Notes: generated by a model not told the origin, from the letters alone. Shown: positions 10,765-22,487, numbered from the stretch's first letter. The stretch is 64,000 nucleotides of DNA from Armigeres subalbatus (GCF_024139115.2 NW_026943240.1:62001-126000); one strand, 5' to 3'. Program-made: numbers and translations.

Positions 10765-11120
10765 AAAATAATATCCTGCATTCAGACGATATTGCAATGC
10801 CTGCTCTATTCTACTGATGTGAGTATTCATTGCTCGTTTCACCTTCGGTTTTTACCGTCATTGTTTCCACCATTATACATGGTGACTCTTTGGACTGCCG
10901 TGGCAGCTCCCCATGCTCGGGAGGGGAACTCCACGAAGGCATTGAGAATATATTGCCTCCACTGCATATTGGTATAAATGGGAAGCTTCTCACTAGCTTC
11001 TCATCAGGAACGTTGTTGGGTTTGAAAGATATTCCTGTTTTACAGCTACTTCCAAATGTCACACAGCCATTAGAGAACACATATACAGTTTAATTCGGCC
11101 GTACAGCGTATTTATCTTTC
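10765..11120. other. Stretch with overlapping open frames, no supported gene
   Basis: Both strands are open over 10811-11093 but neither frame begins with a clear ATG, and the predicted peptides show no motif I recognise. The segment is less AT-rich than its surroundings. It could be a transposon relic or an exon-like fragment; I do not call a gene. Confidence 0.3.
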
Positions 11121-11262
11121 CTGCCGTAATCTGACAAAGTGACGTATGCGCAAAATAACAACATACCAGTTTTCCATTTTTCTGTTAAAGAGCCCGATGA
11201 GTACTACTTTTAACACCGTCTTCGGAAAATAATCAAAACGTCACTTTTTCAGATTACGGCAG
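11121..11262. mobile_element. MITE with CTGCCGTAATCTGAMAAAG ends
   Basis: A 142-bp element whose first 25 bp (CTGCCGTAATCTGACAAAGT...) and the reverse complement of its last 25 bp differ at one position. Interior unrelated to the ends, non-coding. No second copy is seen in this window. Confidence 0.8.
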
Positions 11263-11277
11263 TATCTAGAAAAAGCT

Positions 11278-11484
11278 TTCAATTGATAGCTGTGGAAATG
11301 CTAATTTAACACTTAGTTGATTTGGGGCACTTGCGATGGTTGACCGACTCGCGGGGGTTTTCATACAACGCCAAAGGCGCGCGACATTCTTAACGCAATT
11401 ATACATATCCACACGCAAACGAACTATTTACAAAACTGATAAATATAGTCCAATGGAAAGGATTATCTGAAAGCTTTGGTTGTA
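11278..11484. other. Possible SINE 3' remnant and AT-rich spacer
   Basis: ATAGCTGTGGAAATGCTAATTTAACACTTAG at 11286-11316 resembles the 3' part of the Feilai-like SINE at 52.9 kb (AACTGTGGAAGTGCTTAATG). The rest shows nothing recognisable. Confidence 0.3.
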
Positions 11485-11945
11485 CATAACCTGAAAAGTG
11501 AGAAGTGAAAAATGAGAAGTGAAACTGTGAAATGAGAGAAATGAGAAGTGAGAAGTAAGATGTGAGATATCTCATTCCTAACTTTTCACAATGAGAAGTA
11601 AAAAATGGGATGTCTCATTTCTTCCCAATTCCTTATTTTTCGCTTACCACAGTGAGAAGTTATAAACAAGAAGCGAAAGGTAAGAAATTAGACGTCTCAC
11701 TTCTAGCTCTTCATTTCTTCCCTTCTCAATTACCATCAATTACTTCACACATATTCACACAAATGGCCCCTTTCTACCAAACGACAATTTTAGCCAAATG
11801 ACATTTTTTCGCCAAATCGTTTTCGGCCAAACGTTCAATTTAGAAAATTAAATTAGGCTACATTATTTTCAGCTAACGTGTGGCTCGGCCAAGCGACATT
11901 CGACCAAATGGCTTCCAGCTAAACGACCCCTTTTGAATTAGGTAT
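11485..11945. repeat. GAGAAGTGA minisatellite followed by GGCCAAATGAC repeats
   Basis: From 11498 to about 11760 degenerate GAGAAGTGA/CTCACTTCT units repeat on both strands; from 11760 to 11945 GGCCAAACGAC-like units repeat. This mirrors, in opposite order, the tract at 2092-2420 and probably belongs to the same dispersed repeat. Confidence 0.65.
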
Positions 11946-12060
11946 TCCGTTGTATCGGTATTTTCATTCCATATGTTGATTATATCGAAACTTTGATTCG
12001 ATTATCGTATCGAATCAGTTATCGATATTTTCAGACATTGGACTTCCCTACTATAAAATA
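11946..12060. repeat. TATCG-rich degenerate repeat
   Basis: Units such as TTATCGTATCGAATCAG and GTATCGGTATTTTC recall the TATCGATAC repeats at 20.8 and 21.7 kb. Low-complexity, non-coding. Confidence 0.4.
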
Positions 12061-12365
12061 ATGAAATGGGGCTTAGAAAATCACCAATACGTGAAACAGA
12101 TACGTGAGACGGAATGTGAATTACATCACGTGTTCACTTGATATTATGCTGGAGTCCTTTTCACGCGGTTGGATTTCAATAAATGCTCGGCCCACTTCTA
12201 TTCCCACAACTTTTTGAATACCACCTGATTGTTCTCTGATTTTTTGTGGATTTTATCATGGGGTCAACTCAATGTTCCAGAAATCCGAAAACCAGTAATA
12301 AACAAAAACAAACCGTGTAAAAAGCGATCCCTACGTGTGTGTAATTTCGTAAGATGAAATTAAGG

Positions 12366-12425
12366 TTTTTTTTTTGGTGTCTTTATTATATAGAGGCTCT
12401 CAGTCCTAGGCCTCACATCAGAAAT
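12366..12425 (-). mobile_element. 3' end of a 5'-truncated non-LTR retrotransposon or retroposon
   Basis: On the minus strand a GC-richer stretch (GAGGCCTAGGACTGAGAGCC) is followed by an ATAATAAAGACACC poly(A)-signal-like sequence and a 10-A tail. This is the pattern of a 3' retrotransposon end. Family not identified. Confidence 0.5.
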
Positions 12426-14880
12426 AAAATTTAGGTCATTAATAGTGCATATATTGCAAAAAGCACGTATTTCCAAAACAATCAAGATAATAATAATTAT
12501 AATGATTGCTGCAAGACGATTAGTTTATTTTTAAACATCTTCACTCATATTAATTGCGCTCGAAATTGTTCACTTCTCTCAAATATATAATATTTTGGAC
12601 TGTCCATCGCTGCACCTGATGAGCCAACCTTCCGACACAATCAACCACCTTCTCCTTCATCACCTAACTCACATGCTTCGAATTGTTCCAGCAAGAGCCC
12701 AACAATGCCACCATAGAAATGGAGAACGATGAAAAAAGCCGATGACTTTTCATATCCCAAGATCCGAGCCAATTTCCATTCTCTGTCCCCCGCACGGTTC
12801 ACACCTCGCTCGTCCCATGGATGATCGACATCTACCGTGCCTTAATGTGTTTTGTTCCTGCCGGCGAAGGTTTATCCTGACGCTGCGAAACTTGGACAAC
12901 CGCGCCATCGCCAACGGTAGGAGATACGTTCTTCCATCAGCACAGTGCAGTGGTCCCAGAAAGTCTCGCCCGGGAATGGGTCACCTCGGATCTCGTTCAT
13001 CATCTTGGTCATCAACGCCTAGCGGTTGTGTTCCTGACGGCCGATGGTGGGTGCAAGCGAGGTGATGGACTACAATACAAAACACATCTCCCAAATAACA
13101 ATCGTTCGAGGCGTTGTAGTTCGTTGTGTTTTCCGTTTGTGTTGTGTTGAGGGTGATCCCATATCGGACGGCGGAACGAGACGGAATGGGACGAGTTGAA
13201 TAGATCGTCGGCGGCGGCGGCTTCGAATTCTTTGATATTTGCCGGCCACCCAAACCGTCTTCACCGTCATCGTCGTCGTATTTAGTGGCCGGTCGACCCC
13301 GGTCATCATTGGAATGAGGAGACGCCGAGTCTGAGTCAGTTGTGATGGGAGATTTCCAAGTTATTTGAAGTTTGATCGAGGTATTTTAGTGGTTTGAGAA
13401 GATGTTAAATGGGAATGTTAATTATATGTTCCAAGATTACGAAGTTTCAATTCATATAATTGATCATAAGGACTTTTATGATTGTTTTTGTTTTTGTTCT
13501 AATAACAGACTAATGCAGAGGCAAGCATCGTGATTTCAAATTTGAATGTGTTTCTAAAATGTTGTTATTGAAGACTCGCTTTTACAATTTTATTTCAATT
13601 CGAATAAATAGAAGTAAGTTTCTAAATCGATGTCTAGCTTTGGACTACGCTTTCCTTAATCACGTTAGCTGCCATTATTTTCAACAGAAACGATTCAATT
13701 CGTCCAGAATTTTCAGACAAATACTTTTGGGCAATAATGTTCAACAAAGATACAATTTATAATGTTATTGAATTTTTCACAATAATTTATTACAGCATCA
13801 AGATATTATTTATTTTCAACTCATAGACCATTAAATCTAATCAAAAACGGCAATTATGTTGTTTTACTTTCGATGCTAAATGACCACAAATTACCTCATA
13901 TATCAATTTGTATCTCCCACACGCAACCAAAATGTTCATGAACCAAATTAATCACCAAAGAGCCTCAATATCGATCCTTCCAACACTCTTGAAAAAAAAA
14001 TCTCCTGAATAACATAACCTCATCAATTCCATAATCATCATCATCGAAGCTCATGCCAACTTGTAGCACCAAAACCACGGAATAACTAATCGACATCTAA
14101 TGATCGTTGCTCGTTAGAGAATAGAACAAGAATCCCAGAAAGAACATCGTATAAATCCGACAGAACAAAACCCACCGAATTCTAGCGGAGTAGCGGTAAG
14201 TGCTTACCCCAAGATCCACTTTATAAAATAGCCATTTGAATTTATTTTTTCTTCATTCCAACCACACGGTCTGTCAAATGGATGCTGTATTTTGGGTAAT
14301 TTGTTGCTTCTACTCCTCCAACGACTAGATTTGGCCGGGTTAGACGACTCTGGATGTTGATATCCACCGTTCGCGCGACATAGCGAAGCATAGAGAAAAA
14401 GAAAACGAATCTCCCTTCAAAGCTTGATTATTATTAGCTTCGTTTGCCATCCGACCGATTTCAGATCCTGTGATGTCCTTCGTTTGGGTACTGGGTACTA
14501 TGCTTTTAGACGATTCAAATGCTCGCTTTGATTTGCTGACATGACATTTGGATCAATTGAGAAATCAATTTGCAAGCGTGTTTTTGAGATTGTTTTTGTT
14601 TTGTGATTGACATTGCCAAATATTTCTCTTTTTTACTTCAACTGTTAGCTGAACAAATTCGGAGAAGAGTCGTGCAAATCGCTTTGATAAGACGAAATAT
14701 CTTCAATTGAATTTGAAACAGATTGTGGAAATATTTCTGTTTCTAAACGTGGTTCATATCTTATGAATATTTAGTGATATTTATTATTTGAAAACTTCAT
14801 GAAACAGAATTCAAGAATGTTTTGGAATTGGAACTATGAATCTGTCATTCAAAAATGCATCGTGGAATTTATAAATTTCA
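12426..14880. other. Non-coding DNA with a GC-richer patch at 12740-13320
   Basis: Mostly AT-rich. 12740-13320 is GC-richer with CGTCGTCG- and GGCGGCGG-type stretches and overlapping open frames on both strands, none with recognisable motifs. It could be a promoter or exon of an unplaced host gene or old transposon DNA. No feature is firmly supported. Confidence 0.35.
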
Positions 14881-14960
14881 TCAATAAGGCCGATACAAAT
14901 ATTAAATTTATTTTATGTCACCCACCTTCAGCTTTCCAAAAATATTGAGGGGGCGGAAAA
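14881..14960 (+). repeat. Dispersed-repeat fragment, inverted partner of 18420-18515
   Basis: GGCCGATACAAATATTAAAT followed by TTATTTTATGTC matches the reverse complement of 18480-18510 almost exactly, and a G/C homopolymer run follows in both. The two form an inverted pair 3.5 kb apart: either termini of one old transposon or two copies of one family. Confidence 0.55.
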
Positions 14961-15249
14961 ACAAAATTTTTTTTGTGGGGTTTTAGTTTTTTTTTAAATT
15001 TTGAACGTTCTGACTCGTGCTTCCATGACTATCCCAATTTCGCCATCTGATGATATCAAATAGTAAAGATATTGAAATCCTACGATCGTCCGACAACTAA
15101 AAAGTTTGAGGGGCTGTTCCAGTTTGACACTCAACTACCTGGTCCTGCTGACGTTGATAGTGAGACCCGCCACAAAGAAGCATACGGTCAGCTCGTTGAA
15201 TCCACTGCGCACAAAAGAGCATCACAGCACTAATATAGTATTTCGTGTT

Positions 15250-16130
15250 CATTAGCCAAATCAGAATCGATTAAGGTATGGTACACGGTCAATCGCACCC
15301 ACCAAGATCTCATAGATTGAGAAGTAATAGTGGAGATGAAATGCATCCTTGCCTCACATCAGCGACTATCCAAATGGGGTCTGACAAACTTCCGATCCTA
15401 TCTAAAAATCCCTTGCATGCTTAGGCCAATTCGAACTTGTTTACCTGCTCCATAATGATTCAGAGCGGGGAAAAATATTGCATCATAGTTCCTACAACAT
15501 TCGCACAGACAGCATAGGGTCAGCCCTGAACACCTCCGCCGACAGCGGATCGACCTTCGGCCCCTTTAGATTTAATGCCTCGGTTGGTTGCTTTTTGAAG
15601 AAAACTGGGACTTTAAGAAGCTGTTCAAACTGCCCGAACCAGTTGAAGCAGCCAGCCTTACTTCATCGATAGGGAAGTCGACCCATGCCCGCCTTTCCTG
15701 TCTCCAGCAGCGCCCGACTCTCACTTACAGAGATTCAAATCGTTGTGGGATTCTTTACTCCTCTGATTTTTCTCGTTCCTCAGCCTTTGCTTTTTTACGC
15801 TCCTCAATCTTCCGACGGGTAATCATAATAATTTCTGTAATCCATTCTTTTCGCTGAGTGCGCAGTTCATCAAAGTTGTTCTCGTAGGTTTCGAAAAGAA
15901 TTCTTCGCCGCCCCCTTCCAGAATATCCACTACCCGAGTTTCAAGTGCTTCAACGAACAATCTCTTCACAGCTGGATCATCTAGTTTGTCTATGTTGATT
16001 CGTTACCCGAGCATCTCCTCCCACCGCAGAAATCGAGCAATGCATTGTCAGATCTCGCGAATTAGACGATGATAGTCATCCGCGATGTCAACTAAAAGCG
16101 GTTCTAAGAAAGTAAGTTGCTGGCTGCAGA
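15250..16130 (-). pseudogene. Degraded non-LTR reverse transcriptase fragment (minus strand)
   Basis: Minus-strand translation shows, with stops and frame changes, DIADDYHRLIREI and NIDKLDDPAVKRLFVEALET (about 16090-15940), a charged stretch ELRTQRKEWITEII and RRKIEERKKAKAEEREK (about 15870-15760), AEVFRADPMLSVRM (about 15545-15500) and VRQGCISSPLL (about 15365-15330), the RT box-B-like motif. The order is right for a linker-plus-RT region, but RT boxes between the last two motifs are missing. Clade uncertain. Confidence 0.6.
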
Positions 16131-16376
16131 CGGGAGAGGCGGTTGGACGCCCCAACCGACGATGGGAAGAAAGTTGAAACAACCGGCGATCATCGCCTAC
16201 TGTTCGATATTTCACGACGCCTGATTGGAACAAGGACAAATCCGTGGATGCCAGGGAAAGACGCGACATGTCAATCACTCACCGATCTAACTGATCAGCT
16301 GAAACGTTGCTCGACCTTAGCACAAATTCTTCAACTTTTGACGACTTATTCTAATTCGGATATAGGGAAAGGTTGA

Positions 16377-17290
16377 CAAGTCTCCGACGACAGCAGGCAG
16401 GATTCCGGATGATCATGTGAGAACCATACTGCAAAGCTTTGCGTCATCCTGGAGCAGGTCAATGGGTTTCAAGAGTCCCTCTATTTGTTACTGATTGACC
16501 ATGGAAAAGCCTTCAATCATCTGAATCACAGAAAACTGCAGGACGTTCCTAGAAGCAAGGGAGATCTAGACAAAATCCAGATTCCTGCGCAATGGAATCG
16601 CTTGCGTAAGACAAGGATGGATGTATTATATTTCTGTTGCTATTGCCCATCGTAATCGAGGAAATCATGGGCCACTCTACCAGCCCACCACCATAGAAAA
16701 ATCGAATGACTTCGATCCAGATGATAGTAATGCTCTACCAATGCAACATCGCTCTACCATGTACTGAATAACCTCATCAACGTCAACAAGACCAAATCAT
16801 TACATGTGAATAACTCCAACTCCACGGTAGATGGACAAACAGTGGAAAGAAGATCGAAAACCAAAGCCAGCCAATGTCGGGTGGCGGCACAAGATCAACA
16901 TAGAACATGGAGATTCAATCGGTCCAGGCAATGCCCCAAACCTCGAATACGTGAAATCTGTGATGTTATAGGCCAGTGAGACTTTGTGCGTATTAGCAGA
17001 GATCACATAGATTTGCAAGTATTCATCCACTGATGTCTACGTTTTACAGCTCGGACCTGGTGGCCTTACAACTGGATCCCGAATGCTGAGCCCCATCGAC
17101 TATGCCATCGAAATTCGATATCAACAGCAACTCCACAGTATGAACGAACGTAGGCCGGCCACGCACCACATAAGAACGGAGACGAAATCTCCAAGCAAGC
17201 GCTAGACAGGAATTCGGCAGGACATCGCAGAAGAGGCAGAGCTAGGATCTCCTAGCGATGAAATCCTAACAGAAGAATGAACGCAGTAGA
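16377..17290 (+). pseudogene. Degraded non-LTR reverse transcriptase fragment (plus strand)
   Basis: Plus-strand pieces: QQAGFR (about 16390), LEQVNGFQESLYLLLIDHGK then AFNHLNHRKLQ (16450-16540, RT motif A with the usual DYEKAFD now DHGKAFN), INVNKTKSLHVNNSNSTVDG (about 16775-16835), and at the end HKNGDEISKQALDRNSAGHR followed by RRGRARIS (about 17165-17250), a C-terminal block common in non-LTR ORF2. Many stops. It carries boxes the neighbouring minus-strand fragment lacks. Confidence 0.6.
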
Positions 17291-17392
17291 TATAAATCAG
17301 ACTTGGGTCAATAAGGATGAAAAGCTTTTACGTTGGCTGTATGTACCCCTAAGGGCTGTTTTTTTTAGGCTGCGTGCACACTGCGTCCACGC

Positions 17393-17471
17393 AAGGTACC
17401 CAGCATCAAATAGAGTAATGCACACATATACGTGTGTCATGTGCACGACTACATTTGATGCTGGGTACCTT
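17393..17471. repeat. Foldback, arms AAGGTACCCAGCATCAAAT
   Basis: 19 bp at 17393-17411 are the exact inverse of 17453-17471, and a weaker palindrome continues inward. The structure could be the core of a MITE or form a hairpin RNA if transcribed. Confidence 0.7.
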
Positions 17472-18419
17472 AGGACATTGGGCCTGAAGCTCAGAACACA
17501 AGAGTGAGTGTGTGAAAATTTGATCCCACTTGATGAATGCCACATGTCATGGGTGCTGACTACTGAGAAGGAAACCAATCTAAGTGCCGTATAGCCAATG
17601 TATTGTGTAACTTTGATTAGCCATTTTTACAAATTGATGGAGATTTATTTTAGAACTTATTCGGAAGAATGTTTTATTTTTCATAAAACAAGTGGAACTA
17701 TAGGTTGTTTTCAGTGTTTCGTACCTTTGCATGGAGTAAGGTAAACGAAAATCTGCAACTAGATACCTGAGAAGACATCGCAGATCATGCGGGAGTTTGG
17801 AAGCGCCCAGGCAGCAACCGCCGTGCATGAGCCGAAATTACTTCCTTACGACTCTTGCATGGGTGAGTTTAGCGTCCATTGCATCCTCTTTACGGGTTGA
17901 CCCGAGGTTGTATCTATGCCACCAACAAGTAGCATGGCATTCCAATAATTTGAGGAACATGGGCTGATATGACGTGCTCCACCGATTCTGCTTCAGACTT
18001 CACATGTATTCCATATAGTCCGGGAAGCCTGCAATTTCAAACCTATGCAAGAAATTTATAAAACAGCCAGGCTCAGACAACACATCAGTGATTTCAAAAG
18101 TTCATCTGACCATTGCCCTTATTGATTCATCCAGTTTGAGTTTCAGACTTGATTTAAACAAAAGCCTTTAATTCTAAAAGTACTTCAAAATGGTGTTATA
18201 GATTCAACGGCACTTTTCCAAAAAGAAAAACAAAATTTTCTAAATAAATAAGTTCCAGTATTTTTTTTTATTTTATAAAGTTTATGCTAAATTCACTACT
18301 GAATAAATGTGCTACAAATATTCATATCCTTTGCATTCTCTAAAGATTCTTTGCTATCATTTTTCATTATAATTTCAAATTTTCCATGGATTATTGGCAT
18401 TTTGATTTTTTTTTCGTTT
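17472..18419. other. Non-coding stretch
   Basis: No reading frame or repeat that I recognise. Confidence 0.35.
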
Positions 18420-18515
18420 CCTTGGTATTTTTTTTATTCACCCCCCCCCCAACGTTCTTTTCAAGAGCTGGCGGACATAAAATAAATTTAATATGTGTAT
18501 CGGCCTAATTGTAGA
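18420..18515 (-). repeat. Dispersed-repeat fragment, inverted partner of 14881-14960
   Basis: Contains a ten-C run at about 18442 and, on the minus strand, GGCCGATACACATATTAAAT then TTATTTTATGTC, matching 14887-14918. Confidence 0.55.
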
Positions 18516-18879
18516 AATATGTTTGGGCTACAGCAATAAATTGAGCTATGAAATGGTGAGACGACATCTAGGAAGGAGCGTCCAAAATAGCTCTGGTCAT
18601 ATTTAGCTCACTAGTTCACTGGCGGCGCTTGCGGTTCACTTGCGGAGTACTGGAAATAGTGGGGCTCCATAATATTTGGCGTATCGGTTAAGCAGTCAAG
18701 AAGCAATAAATCAATTTGAAAGAAATTCAGGTGGTTTCAAATATTACGAAATTTAAATTGCATTTTATCGTCTATAAACTATTTAGTAATATATTGAAAA
18801 GGTCGCTGGGAATTGTTTATAATGTTTTCTCAAAACTTCCAATTAATGGAATACTTGAGAATATCCGAAGAAGTATCCA

Positions 18880-19690
18880 TCATCATACGTAAAGTAATTC
18901 CAAATTCAAAACCAGGTTTTACTGCTGTCCAAAATTCTTCAGATGTGGTCAGAAATACTTGGGATATTTTTTTTGTAAATATCTTAAACAACTATTTGGG
19001 GAATACCTCAAAAATTTTCCAGAAAATGATTCCAGCAATTCCTACAGGAACTCTTTAGAATATTATTTCAGGAATTCCTCTGGATACCATCGGAAATTTC
19101 ATTCCTTCGGAAATTTCTACAGTAATTTCTCCAAAATTTCCTCCAAGAATTATTTCCACAATTCTAGGACAAAATTTCAGGAACTTCCTTAGGAATTTTC
19201 GAACGATTTCCAAACGGATTTTTTAAAGGAACTCTTGGAAGAATTTCTGATACTCTTATTATTGTAAGATTTATTATCAAACTTTCCAGTAGACCTGTGC
19301 GCCGATTGAAATGTTATTGGCGGGGCGTGATAGATAATTTTCAGCCATCGGTGGCGGCGTGGTGGTGTCACACCGTTGGTGATCGGCGGTGCCAATTTTA
19401 TGCATAAAAAATTCTTCGGATTTCTGTGGAAGATTCCAGGAGCGCTCCCGAAAGATCCTCCGGGAGTTTCCACCAAAGTTCCTCCAGGAATTCCTCCGGA
19501 AGTTTCTCCTGAAGTTGCTCTAGGATTTTTCCCGGATTTTTTTTTTCCAGGAATTCCTCCAGAAATTTCTGCAGGAAGTTATTTCAGAAATTTCTACTAA
19601 AGTTTGCTGAATTTCCTCCAGAAGTTCGTCCAAGAGTTCGTACGGAAATCTGTTCAAAAATTCGTCCAGAAACTGAAATTTCCTCTATAT
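18880..19690. repeat. Degenerate GGAATTCCTC / GAAATTTCC repeat array
   Basis: Roughly 20-30 bp units of the form AGGAATTCCTCCAGAAATTT recur imperfectly. Proline-, serine- and glycine-rich open frames here are products of the repeat. A similar array with AATTTCCCGTGAAAATTCC units lies at 47050-47510. An unrelated GC-rich insert interrupts at about 19295-19385. Confidence 0.6.
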
Positions 19691-19796
19691 CTATCCATCC
19701 ATCGGGAAAGGAAGAACAGTGCGTATGTCATTCTTCGCGAGCGAAAGAAAAAAAATATATATATTAAATAATCGGTGGACCATGCGCTTCTTGGGG

Positions 19797-19892
19797 ACAG
19801 CAGATACTATGTCCAAGGGCTTGACGATCCCTCCCCAGGCCATCTACGAGTTGTGGTGCTAGGATGTGGTGGGGTTTGACAGTAGGCTCGGT
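19797..19892 (+). mobile_element. Fragment of RTE 5' leader
   Basis: Matches 2990-3085 (leader of the RTE at 2984) through TATGTCCAAGGGCTTGACGA, CCCCAGGCCATCT and GATGTGGTGGGGTTTGACAG, with a small deletion. No ORF follows, so it is an isolated 5' piece, probably a rearranged copy, because normal truncation would keep the 3' end. Confidence 0.75.
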
Positions 19893-20789
19893 TACGCTTT
19901 GGGACAGAAGGTCGAAGGACAAAAGGTCGGAAGCCTAAAATTTGAAAATCTATAATTCTGTACACATGAAAAAGAACAAAAAACACAACAAGTTGAAAAC
20001 ATGTTCCTGAAAAAAACCCCAGCTTATTATATTTCCCAGAGATTTCTCCTTCTTTATTTCATGGGCAGTTCTTTAACCAATTTACAGTGAATATACAGCC
20101 GCCAGCGTTGTATGGTTTTTATCAGCTCTCGGGACGATGAAGCTGAATAATTAGTACTTGTTAGATCGTGCTCTTGTAACACGCATCGCTTCGATGGCAT
20201 GTTTGAGTGAAACACGTTAATTTTGGTATCTTTGAATCAGTGTCGTATAATGAATTATTTCTCCGCTAACCAACGCGACTTCCTATGCATGCCTATACAT
20301 TATATTCTGATTTCGATCATGGAGATACAGAAGATTGTCAATCTCTTGTAGCAATGTGTGTCAAATTCACTTTCCACTCCTTATCATGTATTAGATGGAG
20401 GTGTAATTTGTTTTATTTCAACGTGGCGTCGTTATTGGTGTTAAATACAAAATGAACGCTGAAATATGTACACTAAAACTGACAGCTTAAATTACATATT
20501 ACTCGGTGACTCAACCTTACGAATCACTTTAATTAACACTCAAACATGCGTGGTGTTGTATTTTGTACAACATTAATGAAAAAATACATCTCATGGTACA
20601 CAGCATGAACGGGCTTCAAAAGCGTTCCAGGTCCCCACGCGTCCTGAACGGTTTATAATCTTAATGATTGTACATAAGCATATTGCATATTGCTGGTTGA
20701 ATTTCATGTAGAAATAAGAGGTTCTGGCTTCAAGTTAAGATTTGGCCATTGTTCTCACGAACCGTCTGTAGGTCGGCTATCAAAATCGA
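19893..20789. other. Non-coding stretch
   Basis: Includes a few GGACAAAAGGTCGGA-like repeats near 19908-19932. No gene seen. Confidence 0.35.
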
Positions 20790-20794
20790 TCAAA

Positions 20795-20910
20795 ATGGTA
20801 TCTTATCATGAAACGATACCACTAAAGTATCGATACTTTTACTTTCAAGTAGTATCGAATAAAAGTATCGATACCACTAAAGTATCGAATTGAAATTATC
20901 GATACCTACT
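20795..20910. repeat. TATCGATAC-rich repeat
   Basis: At least six GTATCGATAC-like units in about 110 bp. Similar units in inverted order at 21655-21770, so the two may be ends of an old element of about 1 kb. Confidence 0.55.
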
Positions 20911-21302
20911 TGTATCATATGAGTACTCATCAATTCGAAGTAAATTTATTTTGTCACTCACAAGTAGTCATTCATAATTTATGTTGGATGAAACACTGAA
21001 TAGTGGAAGATTTAAGCACTTTCCATTACTATTTGCCCATCGATCTTACAATTAACTTATCTCGATAGTGTGTAAAAAGCGAACACATTTTAGATGTAAG
21101 CGAATTGTTATTTAAATCATTAATCATTATAAATATATAGTTGCCCTATTTTTTAATTCATGTTCATATAGACGTAAAATTCTGAATAATTAGAAAACAG
21201 CTGCAAATATTAGTGCAGATCCAATATTACCCAAGATATTTGCGTAATTTATGGTGGAAATTCGGGAAGGATTGGTCACAAATAAGCGTTAAGCAACAAA
21301 AA

Positions 21303-21482
21303 ATACTTGTCATAAGACGAGTACTATTTCATTTAATTCCACTACTTTATTGTACCTTTGACAGATACGTATTTCGACCTCAACAGTAGGGCCGTCTTCA
21401 GTGTCTCGTACTTGATTCAACTTAGGTACAATAAAGTAGTGGAATTAAATGGAATAGTACAAACTCGTCTTATGACAAGTAA
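21303..21482. mobile_element. MITE with ACTTGTCATAAGACGAG ends
   Basis: Terminal inverted repeats of about 50 bp: ACTTGTCATAAGACGAGT at 21305, continuing with ATTTAATTCCACTACTTTAT, and the inverse at the right end. The middle reads GATACGTATTTCGACCTCAA and CAGTGTCTCGTACTTGA. A partial second copy with the same middle is at 50090-50220. Confidence 0.85.
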
Positions 21483-21654
21483 ATACATTCCACTAAAAGC
21501 TTAAAATAATGTTCTTAGCAAAAAATAAATACTTGAACGTATTTATTCGATTTAAATACTAGCATTCAAAAGATTCTTACGAAAAAATATGAGATTTCTA
21601 TTTAAGTTTATAATATTTAATAGATTTTGAATTGATTACTCAATTGATTCAACT

Positions 21655-21770
21655 ACTTCAATTCGATACTTACTTGGTATCGGTATAAAAGTATCGATTC
21701 CAAAAGTACTTGGTACCGAATCAAAAGTATCGAGTATTTACTCGTATTTACTTGAATCGATTCATCCCTA
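21655..21770. repeat. TATCGATTC / AAAGTATCGA repeat, inverted relative to 20795-20910
   Basis: Contains AAAAGTATCGATTCC, AAAAGTATCGAGT and TACTTGGTATCGGTAT. See the 20.8-kb entry. Confidence 0.5.
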
Positions 21771-21784
21771 GTTACAATTTCCTT

Positions 21785-21955
21785 GTGCCCAGATACTATG
21801 GGTATGTGATAATATACTTTTTCCTGGCGAAACGAAATGAAACGAAATCTAGATTTATTTTCGAGACCTCGAAACGAAAAACAAAGTCCATTCAATTCGG
21901 AACTTTTCGAAACGAAACGAAATTTTAATTTGTTTTTCGCGGAATGTTGTTGAAT
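21785..21955 (+). repeat. TTTCG/CGAAA dispersed repeat, copy 1
   Basis: CGAAACGAAATGAAACGAAA units followed by TCGAGACCTCGAAACG and ending in TTTTTCGCGGAAT. An inverted copy of the whole block is at 60285-60480 and a rearranged one at 56290-56470. These are family members, not a chance simple repeat, because the non-repetitive parts (TATGGGTATGTGATAA) also correspond. Confidence 0.6.
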
Positions 21956-22320
21956 TGCTTATGTACGTGTGTATTAGGGTGGTCTAACCGGTAGTACCGA
22001 AACCGGTAATACCGGTATTACCGGCCAATTTTGGGTACCGAAAATACCGGTATTAGAGGCGGAAAATACCGGTATTTTCGGTATTTCCAATTTTGCTGAC
22101 AGTATGAAAAATCTCGAATAATGTTCACTTACATATCTCTATATAGTTTACCTACATCAGTTGTCTGTAATCGCATATCTGTCGTATAAACAGGATATCC
22201 AGCATAGATGGGACAAATATTTGATTTCAAGCACTAAAGACTTGATATGATATAGTCAGTCTAAGCTAAGCTAAGCTAAGCTAATGAACATGCATTGTTG
22301 ACATCAACGAGAATTTCCCC

Positions 22321-22486
22321 TCAATGCATGAAATTGTGAAAAAGGTACGGGCCATAGTAGTTCTTTTCCGGAGATAAACAGTGAAAAACGATTTTCTGTT
22401 CTGAATTCAGAAAAGAGTTTGAATTAGTGGCTGATGCCAAGGCACGCTTGAATAACATGTTATCTACACTGAAATTAAATTAACGT
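22321..22486 (+). pseudogene. hAT transposase fragment
   Basis: Plus-strand translation gives SMHEIVKKVRAIVVLFRR, a stop, TVKNDFL, then in another frame EFELVADAKARLNNMLSTLK. This resembles the hAT transposase region with a K.R..V.FF..S pattern followed by D.KTRWNS...ML, just before the insertion domain, with the usual TRWNS changed to ARLNN. Two frame breaks show it is dead. The match is from memory of the family pattern, not alignment. Confidence 0.6.
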
Positions 22487-22487
22487 T

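Noticed and set aside
12742..13309. A host protein-coding gene
   Set aside because: Overlapping frames on both strands, low-complexity CGT/GGC repeats, no domain or splice structure that I could support.
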